Positions 1 to 7,130 of a DNA stretch of 48,339 nucleotides are shown piece by piece; within the stretch, counting starts at the first letter, position 1; each line of letters begins with the position of its first letter. Under the pieces are notes generated by a model that searched no databases, was not told the DNA's origin, and was given only the letters and a program-made list of their open reading frames with translations. The DNA comes from JBDZVM01 sp040255675 (lineage in GTDB: Bacteria > Actinomycetota > Actinomycetes > Acidothermales > Acidothermaceae), in contig JBDZVM010000028.1 in assembly GCA_040255675.1 (NCBI GenBank), positions 1 to 48,339 of the forward strand. The letters are read 5' to 3'. Both the position numbers and the translations under genes were made by a program.

Positions 1-3
1 ACG

Positions 4-1638
4 TCAGTGCATGTGACCGCCGGGGCCGTGGCTGTGCCCGTGGCCGTGACCGTCTTCAGCGGCCTTTTCCTCGGGCTTGTCGACGACGAGCGTCTCGGTA
101 GTGAGCAGCAACCCGGCGATCGACGCGGCGTTGGCCAGCGCCGAACGAGTGACCTTCACTGGGTCGATAACACCCTGCGCCATGAGGTCGCCGTATTGGC
201 CGGTGGCGGCGTTCAAACCGTGGTTCGCCTCGAGCTCGCCGACCCGATTGACGACGACGTAGCCTTCGTGGCCGGCGTTTTCGGCGATCCAACGTAGCGG
301 CTCGACAGCGGCCTTGCGAACGATCGAGGCGCCGGTCGCTTCGTCGCCCGAAAGCTTCAGGTCATCGACAGCGGACGCCGCGTGCACCAGGGCGGACCCG
401 CCGCCCGCCACGATGCCTTCCTCGACGGCGGCGCGGGTAGCGGAAATGGCGTCTTCGAGCCGGTGCTTCTTTTCTTTCAGCTCGAGTTCGGTCGCCGCTC
501 CGACACGAATGACCGCGACGCCGCCGGCCAGTTTGGCCAGCCGCTCCTGCAGTTTCTCGCGGTCCCAATCGGAGTCAGTGCGTTCGGCCTCGCCCCGAAG
601 CTGGCTGATGCGCGCTTCGACGGCCTCTTTCGACCCGCCGCCGCCGACGATCGTGGTGTCGTCTTTCGTGACGGTGACGCGTCGGGCGCTGCCGAGCACT
701 TCCAGCCCGATCTCGTCGAGCTTGAGGCCGACATCGGCCGACACGACCTGGCCGCCCGTGAGGGTCGCCATGTCTTGCAACGTCGCCTTACGCCGGTCGC
801 CGAAACCAGGTGCCTTCACGGCAACCGAGCTAAACGTGCCCCGAATCTTGTTGACGACCAAGGTTTGCAACGCCTCACCCTCGACGTCCTCGGCGACGAT
901 CAGCAACGACTTGCCGGCCTGGATGACTTTCTCGAGCAGCGGCAAGAGCTCGCCGATGCCCCCGATTTTGCCTTCGTGGAGGAGAATCGCGGGGTTATCG
1001 AGCACGGCTTCCATGCGCTCGGCGTCGGAAATGAAGTAGGGGCTGATGTAGCCCTTGTCGAACTGCATGCCTTCGGTGAATTCGAGCTCGACACCCATGG
1101 TGTTCGACTCTTCGACGGTGATGACGCCGTCCTTGCCGACCTTGTCGAAGGCCTCAGCGATGATCTCGCCGACCGCCTTGTCTTGCGCGGAAATCGCGGC
1201 GACGTTGGCGACGTCATCCTTGGTGGAGACTTCGCGCGACGCGGCGAGCAACCGGCTCGACACCGCCTCGACCGCGGCGTCGATGCCCTTCTTGAGCGAC
1301 AGCGGGTTGGCGCCCGCGCTCACGTTGCGCAGCCCTTCGCGCACCATCGCCTGCGCCAGGACGGTCGCGGTGGTGGTGCCGTCGCCCGCGACGTCGTTGG
1401 TCTTGGTCGCGACCTCCTTGGCCAGCTGCGCGCCCAAGTTCTCGTTGCGGTCTTCAAGCTCGATCTCGCGGGCAATCGTCACGCCGTCGTTGGTGATGGT
1501 GGCGCGCCCGGTGCCGGCCGCCAGCAAGACGTTGCGGCCCTTCGGGCCGAGCGTGACCTTGACGGCATTCGCGAGCGCATCGACACCGCGCTGCAACGAC
1601 GCGCGAGCATCGGCGTCGTACTGCAAGATTTTCGGCAT
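4..1638 (-). CDS. groEL: chaperonin GroEL1 (Hsp60)
   Basis: ATP-driven cytosolic chaperonin that folds client proteins together with GroES. The 544-residue product has the family's usual length and shows the N-terminal equatorial segment (VTLGPKGRNV), the nucleotide-binding GDGTTT with its catalytic Asp, and the apical and second equatorial domains. I start at the ATG at 1638 (MPKILQYDADAR) because it matches family N-termini and has an AGAGG upstream; the reading frame stays open further upstream without similarity. The C-terminus ends in a histidine-rich tail (EDGHGHGHSHGPGGHMH) in place of the GGM repeats of classical GroEL. A His-rich end is typical of the actinobacterial GroEL1 that is co-transcribed with groES, and a second groEL2 usually lies elsewhere in the genome. 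It lies 87 bp downstream of groES and is presumably under the same HrcA control. Confidence 0.97.
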   Translation of the reverse strand: MPKILQYDADARASLQRGVDALANAVKVTLGPKGRNVLLAAGTGRATITNDGVTIAREIELEDRNENLGAQLAKEVATKTNDVAGDGTTTATVLAQAMVREGLRNVSAGANPLSLKKGIDAAVEAVSSRLLAASREVSTKDDVANVAAISAQDKAVGEIIAEAFDKVGKDGVITVEESNTMGVELEFTEGMQFDKGYISPYFISDAERMEAVLDNPAILLHEGKIGGIGELLPLLEKVIQAGKSLLIVAEDVEGEALQTLVVNKIRGTFSSVAVKAPGFGDRRKATLQDMATLTGGQVVSADVGLKLDEIGLEVLGSARRVTVTKDDTTIVGGGGSKEAVEARISQLRGEAERTDSDWDREKLQERLAKLAGGVAVIRVGAATELELKEKKHRLEDAISATRAAVEEGIVAGGGSALVHAASAVDDLKLSGDEATGASIVRKAAVEPLRWIAENAGHEGYVVVNRVGELEANHGLNAATGQYGDLMAQGVIDPVKVTRSALANAASIAGLLLTTETLVVDKPEEKAAEDGHGHGHSHGPGGHMH

Positions 1639-1725
1639 CTCGCCAGGGATTCCTCTCAGCTGTCGGTCGTGCACGCACGCCGCCCCGGGCCATAACGGCA
1701 CCGGGGCGGCAACACGCGTGTCTGG

Positions 1726-2037
1726 TTACTTCTCGATGACGGCGAGCACGTCACGCGCGGAGAGCACGAGGTACTCCTCGCCGTTGTACTTCACCTCGGT
1801 GCCGCCGTACTTGCTGTAGAGGACCCGATCGCCCTCTTTGACGTCGAGCGGAACCCGCTGCCCGTCTTCGAACCGGCCGGGGCCGACGGCGAGCACGATG
1901 CCCTCCTGCGGCTTCTCCTTCGCGGTGTCGGGGATTACCAGGCCGGACGCCGTAGTGGTCTCAGCCTCGACGGACTGCACGACGATGCGGTCTTCGAGCG
2001 GCCGGATGGCAACCCTGGAAGTGGTGGCGGTCGTCAC
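1726..2037 (-). CDS. groES: co-chaperonin GroES (Hsp10)
   Basis: The 103-residue lid protein caps the GroEL ring. The sequence contains the conserved PLEDRIVV start of the fold, a mobile-loop region around ETTTASGLVIPDTAKEKPQ, and the roof-loop/KYGGTEVKYNGEEYL segment near the C-terminus. The start is a GTG at 2037 with a strong GGAGGGGG Shine-Dalgarno just upstream; the first residues (MTTATTSRVA) are a short extension common in actinobacteria. The gene leads the groES-groEL operon and is preceded by two CIRCE operators. Confidence 0.97.
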   Translation of the reverse strand: MTTATTSRVAIRPLEDRIVVQSVEAETTTASGLVIPDTAKEKPQEGIVLAVGPGRFEDGQRVPLDVKEGDRVLYSKYGGTEVKYNGEEYLVLSARDVLAVIEK

Positions 2038-2163
2038 TTTGTGACTCCCCCTCCTCGTGTCTGGGTGTCTAGGTCTTTACTTCAGTTGTAGCGGCTCGCC
2101 TCGTTCGGCCTGCCGTCGCGGGGGTCAGACCGAGGCGCTACGAGCCACTGACGCGATCTTTGG

Positions 2164-2190
2164 TTGGCACACTCAGGGCGAGAGTGCCAA
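2164..2190. promoter_or_regulatory. CIRCE element 1 (HrcA operator)
   Basis: The sequence is TTGGCACAC, nine spacer bases, then GAGTGCCAA, an inverted repeat with one mismatch. This fits the CIRCE consensus TTAGCACTC-N9-GAGTGCTAA bound by the heat-shock repressor HrcA. It lies 127 bp upstream of the groES start. Confidence 0.88.
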
Positions 2191-2213
2191 CTGACCGGAA
2201 GCCTATGCCGGAC

Positions 2214-2240
2214 TTAGCACTCCGTCAACCCGAGTGCCAG
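2214..2240. promoter_or_regulatory. CIRCE element 2 (HrcA operator)
   Basis: The sequence is TTAGCACTC, nine bases, then GAGTGCCAG. The left arm is the exact CIRCE consensus. It lies 23 bp beyond element 1, so HrcA dimers could sit on both, covering the groES promoter and the start region of the divergent methyltransferase gene. Confidence 0.88.
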
Positions 2241-2256
2241 AGGCGCTGCATGGGCA

Positions 2257-2296
2257 GAGTGCCAAGCTTTCCCGGCGTCCGATGGCCGAGTGCCGA
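2257..2296. promoter_or_regulatory. two extra CIRCE half-sites
   Basis: GAGTGCCAA at 2257-2265 and GAGTGCCGA at 2288-2296 match the right arm of CIRCE, but no left arm stands nine bases upstream of either. They may be weak HrcA contacts or remnants of duplicated operators. The call rests on sequence similarity only. Confidence 0.4.
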
Positions 2297-2321
2297 TCCT
2301 CCGCGTGAAAACATCACGGTT

Positions 2322-3527
2322 GTGGACGTCGAAGGCTTCCGGGCGCTCCTGGAGGGTGACGGCGGTGCCGCCGCCCGGCTGGCTGTCGAGCGGCTCGACG
2401 ACGGCGGCGAGGTATTAGCCGTCAGTGTTGAGGTGCGGCGCCGGTTCCCCGACTTGTCGCCAGCCGCCGCGGCGGTCGCAATCACGCAGGCTCAACTGCG
2501 TCGCCGAGCGCGGGTGAAGTTCGGCCCGACCGCCGACCGCATGTGGTTCACCCCGGACGGCGTGGAGCAAGCCACGCGCGCCGAGGTCGCGACCCATCGC
2601 GCGACTCGGTTTGCCGCTTTGAACGGCGCGCTCGGGCGGCCAGCCAAAGTAGGGGACCTTTGCTGCGGTGTCGGCGGCGACTTGCGCGCCTTGGCCGCGG
2701 CCGGATGCGACGTGACCGGATTCGACCGCGATCCGCTGACCGCCCTTGTGGCACAGGCGAATATCGCCGCGCTGCATATCGAAGGTACGGCGGTTGAGTG
2801 TCTCGATGTCGAGACACTCGACCGCGCAGGCTTCGATGCCGCGTTCCTTGACCCAGCGCGCCGGCATGAAGGGCGCCGCACTTTCGACGTCCGGGCTTAT
2901 TCGCCGCCGTGGTCTTTCGTGACGGAGCTGCTCGAATCGATGCCTTCGGCGGTGAAGGTCGCTCCCGGTATTCCGCATGAGTTGATTCCTGACGGCATCG
3001 AAGCGGAATGGGTCTCGTTCGGCGGCGACTTGAAAGAAGCCGCGCTTTGGTCGGGAGCACTTGCTACGAGCGCGCGCAAACGCGCGACGGTATTACCGGC
3101 GGGCGCCACCCTCGTCGGCGGGGCCGATCACGCGCCTGCAGTCGGCGCGCCTCGGCGATATCTCTACGAACCCGATCCGGCCGTGGTGCGGGCGCATCTG
3201 GTCGGCGGCGTTGCCGAAATCGTCGGCGGCGTGCTGCTCGACCCGACAACCGCTTACGTCACCAGCGATTCTTTAGTCAGCACGCCGTTCGCTCGACCGT
3301 TCGAGATTGTCGAGGTCATGCCGTTTTCGCTGAAACGATTGCGGCAAGCGCTTCGCGCGCGGGATATCGGCGCGGTCACCATCATGAAGCGCGGCTCCGC
3401 GGTGGACGTCGAGCGGCTGCGCCGCGATCTCAAGCTTTCGGGGAACGGACATTTGGTCGTCGTCCTCGCCCTGGTCGGCGGGCGGCATTACGCGCTGTTG
3501 GCGCACCCCGTTCCGCGAAATTCCTGA
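2322..3527 (+). CDS. class I SAM-dependent methyltransferase with THUMP-like C-terminus
   Basis: Predicted methyltransferase whose substrate is unknown but likely RNA. The Rossmann motif I reads DLCCGVGGDLRALA, followed by the acidic loop GFDRDP, and the post-motif LDPARR replaces the usual motif IV. The C-terminal third resembles the THUMP-like domain of this actinobacterial family. The frame is open from an ATG at 2160, but that part runs through both CIRCE operators and is unlike the family. I therefore place the start at the GTG at 2322 (401 residues), possibly with little leader, since no clear Shine-Dalgarno is visible. The gene is divergent from groES and may respond to HrcA. Its last bases, including the stop codon, form the left arm of a perfect inverted repeat. 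Confidence 0.85.
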   Translation: MDVEGFRALLEGDGGAAARLAVERLDDGGEVLAVSVEVRRRFPDLSPAAAAVAITQAQLRRRARVKFGPTADRMWFTPDGVEQATRAEVATHRATRFAALNGALGRPAKVGDLCCGVGGDLRALAAAGCDVTGFDRDPLTALVAQANIAALHIEGTAVECLDVETLDRAGFDAAFLDPARRHEGRRTFDVRAYSPPWSFVTELLESMPSAVKVAPGIPHELIPDGIEAEWVSFGGDLKEAALWSGALATSARKRATVLPAGATLVGGADHAPAVGAPRRYLYEPDPAVVRAHLVGGVAEIVGGVLLDPTTAYVTSDSLVSTPFARPFEIVEVMPFSLKRLRQALRARDIGAVTIMKRGSAVDVERLRRDLKLSGNGHLVVVLALVGGRHYALLAHPVPRNS

Positions 3528-3565
3528 CGTTTGCTGTCGCAGAGCAACAGCAAACGTCAGGAATT
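3519..3565. terminator. perfect 19-bp inverted repeat; likely bidirectional terminator
   Basis: AATTCCTGACGTTTGCTGT at 3519-3537 and its exact reverse complement at 3547-3565 are separated by 9 bases. The stop codons of both convergent genes (3525-3527 on plus, 3557-3559 on minus) lie inside the arms, so both proteins end in Asn-Ser. There is no long T-run, which is usual for GC-rich actinobacterial terminators. Confidence 0.75.
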
Positions 3566-4519
3566 CGTGTTGCCCGAAACCTCGCCGTACCGAAACGTGT
3601 TCCGGTAGGCGCTCGGTGTGGTCTTGAGGTGACGGCGAAAGTGCAGCCTCAGGTTTGCCGCCGACCCGAGACCGACGGCGGCCGCGATCGTGTCGAGACT
3701 GTCGTCATTCGTCTCGAGCAACGCCTGCGCAGCCGTCACGCGTTGCCGGGTGAGCCAGCGCAAGGGTGCGGTGCCAACCTCAGCTTCGAAGCGGCGCACC
3801 AGCGTGCGCTCCGACACGCACGCGTGGCGAGCGAGGTCGGCGACGGACAGTGGACGATCGAGTCGTCGCAACGCCCAATTCAGCGTCGCGGAAAGCCCTT
3901 CTCGCTCGGCGATCGCAACGCTGCGCTCGACGAATTGTGCTTGCCCGCCGTCGCGATGCGGCGCGACGACGATTGCACGTGCAACACGGTTTGCCGCTCC
4001 CGCACCGAGGTCTTTGCGGATGATGTGCAAGCACAAATCGATACCCGCGGCCACGCCGGCAGACGTCATCACCTGACCTTCGTCGACATAGAGCACGTCA
4101 GGCACGACCTCAATGTCCGGATAGAGCCGCGCCAACTGTTCGGCGTGCCGCCAGTGTGTGGTAGCGCGTCGGCCGCCGAGGAGCCCCGCCGCCGCCAGCG
4201 CGAAGGCGCCGGTGCAGATCGAGACGACGCGGCAGCGCCGAGACGCCGCTCGCAGCGCGTTTACCACGTCGCTCGGGAGCTCCTGAGCGGGCGGCGCGAA
4301 GCCCGGGACGACGACGGTGTCGGCGCGTCGCAAGGCAGCAAGCCCCGCGGTCGCCTGCATGGAGAACCCGGACGTCGTCCGCACCGGCCCCGCCACCTGC
4401 CCGGCCAGCGTCACCCGGTACGGCAGGTCGGCACCACCCGCGAACAGTTGCATTGGAATTGCGGCGTCGAGCGGCACGAGGTCAGGGAGGGCGAGCACCA
4501 CCACCCGATGAACTGTCAT
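3557..4519 (-). CDS. GlxA/AdpA-type transcriptional regulator (DJ-1/PfpI + AraC HTH)
   Basis: A 320-residue regulator. The N-terminal DJ-1/PfpI (ThiJ) domain spans about residues 4-185, with VVVLALPDLVPLDAAIP at the start and the nucleophile-elbow-like VSICTGAFALAAAGLL. The AraC/XylS double helix-turn-helix is at about 215-305 (LSVADLARHACVSERTLVRRF, and the second helix pair around DSLDTIAAAVGLGSAANLR). This is the architecture of GlxA and of Streptomyces AdpA. The start is the ATG at 4519. The gene is divergent from the DJ-1/HD fusion gene with 70 bp between start codons, which suggests it regulates that gene. The effector is not predictable from sequence. Confidence 0.9.
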   Translation of the reverse strand: MTVHRVVVLALPDLVPLDAAIPMQLFAGGADLPYRVTLAGQVAGPVRTTSGFSMQATAGLAALRRADTVVVPGFAPPAQELPSDVVNALRAASRRCRVVSICTGAFALAAAGLLGGRRATTHWRHAEQLARLYPDIEVVPDVLYVDEGQVMTSAGVAAGIDLCLHIIRKDLGAGAANRVARAIVVAPHRDGGQAQFVERSVAIAEREGLSATLNWALRRLDRPLSVADLARHACVSERTLVRRFEAEVGTAPLRWLTRQRVTAAQALLETNDDSLDTIAAAVGLGSAANLRLHFRRHLKTTPSAYRNTFRYGEVSGNTNS

Positions 4520-4539
4520 GGCGGAAATCTATCGAACAT

Positions 4540-4553
4540 TGGCATTCCTGCCA
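4540..4553. promoter_or_regulatory. TGGCA-N4-TGCCA palindrome, candidate GlxA/AdpA-type operator
   Basis: TGGCATTCCTGCCA is a perfect 5-4-5 palindrome in the middle of the 70-bp divergent intergenic region. Read on the minus strand, TGGCAGGAAT matches the published AdpA consensus TGGCSNGWWY at all positions but the S. It is well placed for autoregulation and control of the fusion gene. The assignment is an inference. Confidence 0.5.
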
Positions 4554-4589
4554 CTCGGCAATTCGAACGCGGAAGGCCATGATCGGGCC

Positions 4590-5837
4590 ATGGACATCGC
4601 AATCATGCTTTTCGACGGTTTCGAAGACCTCGACGCACTGGCTCCGTTCAACGTTGTCTCTCGCGCGGGCATGCGGACGCGCTTCGTCACACCCGAACCG
4701 GCGGATGCGATCACGTCGGCAAGCGGCGCCGTCATCACCCCCCACGGCACGCTCGACAAGACGCCGAGCTGGCTCGTTGTTCCGGGCGGCGGCCTGGTGT
4801 CCGACGCCGAACACGGCGTGCGCGCCGAATTGCGGCGAGGGACGATCCCCGCCGCGGTAGCTCGATGTGCGACAGCCGGGTCGAACATCGCGTCGGTCTG
4901 CACGGGCGCGCTGCTTGTCGCGGCGTCCGGAATGATGCACGGACGTCGTGCGACGACACACCATCAAGCGTTCGACGAGCTGAGCAACTACGGCGTCGAT
5001 GTCATTCGTGACGTTCGCGTGGTCGACGACGGCGACATGGTGAGCGCCGGTGGCGTCACGTCAGGCATTGACCTGGGGCTTTGGCTGATCCAGCGTGAAC
5101 TCGGCGCGAAGGCCATGCGGGCACACGAACGGCGGCTCGAGTACCGGCTCGGCCGGGTAGCTGAGACCAATCGCGCCACGGCACCAATCGAAAGCGTCCG
5201 GTCTCTTACGTTACCCACCACACCGCTCGTTCAGGCCGCCTACGATTTCGCGAAAACTGCCTTGCCGGCAGCGATTTTCAACCACAGCGTGCGAAGTTAT
5301 CTCTTCGCCCGCATGGTCGCCGACTGGCGTGGCTGGCGGCCAGCCGAGAACTTCGACGACGAGTTGTTGTGCCTGTCCTGCGTGCTGCACGACATCGGAC
5401 TGTCCGATGCCGCTGATACGCCGGCACGCGACCGTTTCGAAGTCGTCGGAGCCATGACGGCCGCCACATTCCTCGCAGGAGAAGGATTAGCCAGCCCATT
5501 CGTCGACGTCGTGTCAGAAGCCATCAAGCTGCATTCGTCGTACACCATCGCCGACAGCCACTCGCCGGAAGCTGCCCTTACCCGCACCGGCATCTCGATG
5601 GACGTCGGCGGCGGTGTGGAAAAAGTGCCGGACGACGTTGCAGCCTCGATACACGCCGAATATCCGCGGCTCGAGATGGCACGCTGCCTCGTCGACGCGA
5701 TCGTGGCACAGGCGGCCGACGACCCGATGGCGGCACCGCCTTACTCGATACCTGGAGAACTCGTCCGTGAGCGCCGCACGCCGCCGTTCGTCAGCCGCTT
5801 GGAACAGCGCGCAGCTGCCAGCCGATGGGGATGCTGA
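4590..5837 (+). CDS. DJ-1/PfpI (isonitrile-hydratase-like) fused to HD domain of cyanamide-hydratase family
   Basis: A 415-residue two-domain protein. Residues 1-190 form a DJ-1/PfpI domain without any HTH. It has Asp15 in LFDGFEDLDALAP and Cys104-Thr105 in ASVCTGALLVAASG, the Asp/Cys/Thr set described as important in Pseudomonas isonitrile hydratase InhA. Residues 210-400 form an HD domain like the cyanamide hydratase family: FNHSVRSYLFA (His232), VLHDIGL (His267-Asp268), RFEVVGA, AIKLHSS (His315) and DVGG (Asp338). The start is the ATG at 4590 because GGAAGG lies 10-15 bases upstream; an in-frame ATG at 4518 overlaps the divergent gene. No signal peptide is seen, so it is probably cytosolic. 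The chemical role is inferred; hydration of an isocyanide, nitrile or cyanamide followed by a second step is possible. Confidence 0.85.
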   Translation: MDIAIMLFDGFEDLDALAPFNVVSRAGMRTRFVTPEPADAITSASGAVITPHGTLDKTPSWLVVPGGGLVSDAEHGVRAELRRGTIPAAVARCATAGSNIASVCTGALLVAASGMMHGRRATTHHQAFDELSNYGVDVIRDVRVVDDGDMVSAGGVTSGIDLGLWLIQRELGAKAMRAHERRLEYRLGRVAETNRATAPIESVRSLTLPTTPLVQAAYDFAKTALPAAIFNHSVRSYLFARMVADWRGWRPAENFDDELLCLSCVLHDIGLSDAADTPARDRFEVVGAMTAATFLAGEGLASPFVDVVSEAIKLHSSYTIADSHSPEAALTRTGISMDVGGGVEKVPDDVAASIHAEYPRLEMARCLVDAIVAQAADDPMAAPPYSIPGELVRERRTPPFVSRLEQRAAASRWGC

Positions 5838-5914
5838 ATCGCCGTAACGGCCTCGAAGCGAAATGGGCGGCCTTGCGCTAACGTCACGATCGACGTGGAA
5901 GCGGGGGTTGGCAG

Positions 5915-6740
5915 ATGACGAAGATCGGCTACCGGCGCGTGCCGCGGGCGGCAACCATCGTCGCGGTCGTCGCCGGTGGAGTGTTCGCCGCGCAAAGCTT
6001 TTTCGGTGCCCCGCATTCGCATTCCTTACAAGCCAGCGACACAACCGCGACGCCCGGGGCGATACAACCGACCTCNNNNNNNNNNNNNNNNNNNNNNNNN
6101 NNNNNNNNNNNNNNNNNNNNNNNNNNNNNNNNNNNNNNNNNNNNNNNNNNNNNNNNNNNNNNNNNNNNNNNNNNNATTCCTTACAAGCCAGCGACACAAC
6201 CGCGACGCCCGGGGCGATACAACCGACCTCGGCCGGAGCAGTCGCACCGTCGGCGAGCTCCGCCTCTTGCCCGTCGTGCTGGCCAACAGAGGCGAGTGCG
6301 TCTCGTCACCGGTCCTTCCCGAAGACGCCGGGCCCGACCTGTTCCTGATATTCGCGTCTAATGGGCGTGTGGCCGCCGCGTGGCAGCAGACCCCGCCGAT
6401 CGAGTCAGCCACCAGCCCGCCCGCGACACCCGTTTGGGCGCAACAGTGCATAGCTCACTACCCCTACCTGCAGGGCCCGGCGTTGCCGGCCCCTCAATTC
6501 CTCGGCCTGAGCCGGTCTGAATCTGACGCTCTCTACGAGCAGAATCAGCTTTTCGAAGGGGTCCTTCTAGGGGTGGATGGAAAGTGCGACCCACGACCCG
6601 TGGACCTCGGCCTCGGTCTCCCTCGCCTATTCCTTGTTTTCGGCGCAGACCACACGGTGGTCGCGGCATGGTTCGAGGAATCGCAGTCCTACAGCGTCGA
6701 CGTTTCGAGCATCGCCACGCCCTCATGGAACGTTAACTGA
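5915..6740 (+). CDS. putative secreted protein with internal duplication, interrupted by assembly gap and frame conflict
   Basis: The N-terminus from the ATG at 5915 is a signal peptide (MTKIGYRRVPRAATIVAVVA, hydrophobic core, then GAPHSHS). The C-terminal part, ending at the stop at 6738-6740, contains two similar units: LANRGECVSSPVLPEDAG..LFLIFASNGRVAAAW and VDGKCDPRPVDLGLG..LFLVFGADHTVVAAW, each with one Cys and a beta-strand-rich end. The 100-N gap at 6076-6175 has a 55-bp duplication at its edges. If the duplicate is collapsed, the signal-peptide frame runs to a stop at 6348 and the duplicated-unit frame is offset by one base. So either a base is miscalled near 6231-6300, the gap truly holds a frame-restoring tandem repeat, or the gene is frameshifted. 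I do not recognise the family. Confidence 0.55.
6021..6230. other. assembly gap 1: 100 N flanked by identical 55-bp copies
   Basis: Bases 6021-6075 and 6176-6230 are identical over 55 bp and border exactly 100 Ns. This is the signature of two contigs that overlap by one assembly k-mer and were joined with a fixed-size gap. The true sequence here may simply be one copy with no missing DNA. Confidence 0.85.
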
Positions 6741-6851
6741 CATCTGCCACTCTTGCAGCGTGTAAGAGATACCGGTATTTGAACTGGCGTATTCACGACG
6801 TAGAACACTTCTAATGGCGAGATCGGCGACCCAGGCGCTGAACCGCCCGCC

Positions 6852-7130
6852 TTAGCTCATCGGCACAGGCGTGAATTGCCAGGCATTGGCGGCGTCAGCG
6901 CAAAAACGTTCGGAGCCCAAGTCGAACCAGGTGTTACCCGCCGCCAACGCGTCGGGGTCTGACCAATGTGTGATGACGACGGCACTGCCTTGCTCGTCGG
7001 AGCGGTAGGCTTCACCGCCGGAAAAGCCTCGCGCGGAAGCAAATTGCGGCCACGCCGCATCGCGCAACCAGGTGAAAAACTCGTCGAGCTGATTTCCGCT
7101 AATGCGGGCTTCCCACATACGCGTGATCAC
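6852..7130 (-). CDS. small antibiotic-biosynthesis-monooxygenase-like (ABM fold) protein
   Basis: A protein of about 92 residues resembling the dimeric alpha/beta ABM/heme-degrading monooxygenase-like superfamily. It has a first strand MWEARISGNQLDEFFTWL, an aromatic-rich helix, FSGGEAYRS, and a final strand VVITHWSDPDALAAG. The function cannot be assigned from sequence; many such proteins are uncharacterised. I choose the GTG at 7130 because it forms a GTGA four-base overlap with the tsaD stop, the pattern used elsewhere in this operon; the ATG at 7118 is an alternative. It is the last gene of the operon. The 111 bp between it and the upstream plus-strand secreted gene contain no recognisable feature. 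Confidence 0.65.
   Translation of the reverse strand: MITRMWEARISGNQLDEFFTWLRDAAWPQFASARGFSGGEAYRSDEQGSAVVITHWSDPDALAAGNTWFDLGSERFCADAANAWQFTPVPMS

Noticed and set aside
382..1695. Long plus-strand open frame (437 codons) antisense to groEL
   Set aside because: It mirrors the codon bias of groEL in a GC-rich genome, has no Shine-Dalgarno and shows no protein-like motifs.
2160..2321. N-terminal extension of the methyltransferase from the ATG at 2160
   Set aside because: It would translate both CIRCE operators and has no family similarity; the GTG at 2322 is preferred.
6021..6230. The 55-bp flanking copies as transposon or att direct repeats
   Set aside because: Both gaps have exactly 55-bp copies beside exactly 100 Ns, which fits an assembly k-mer overlap better than biology.
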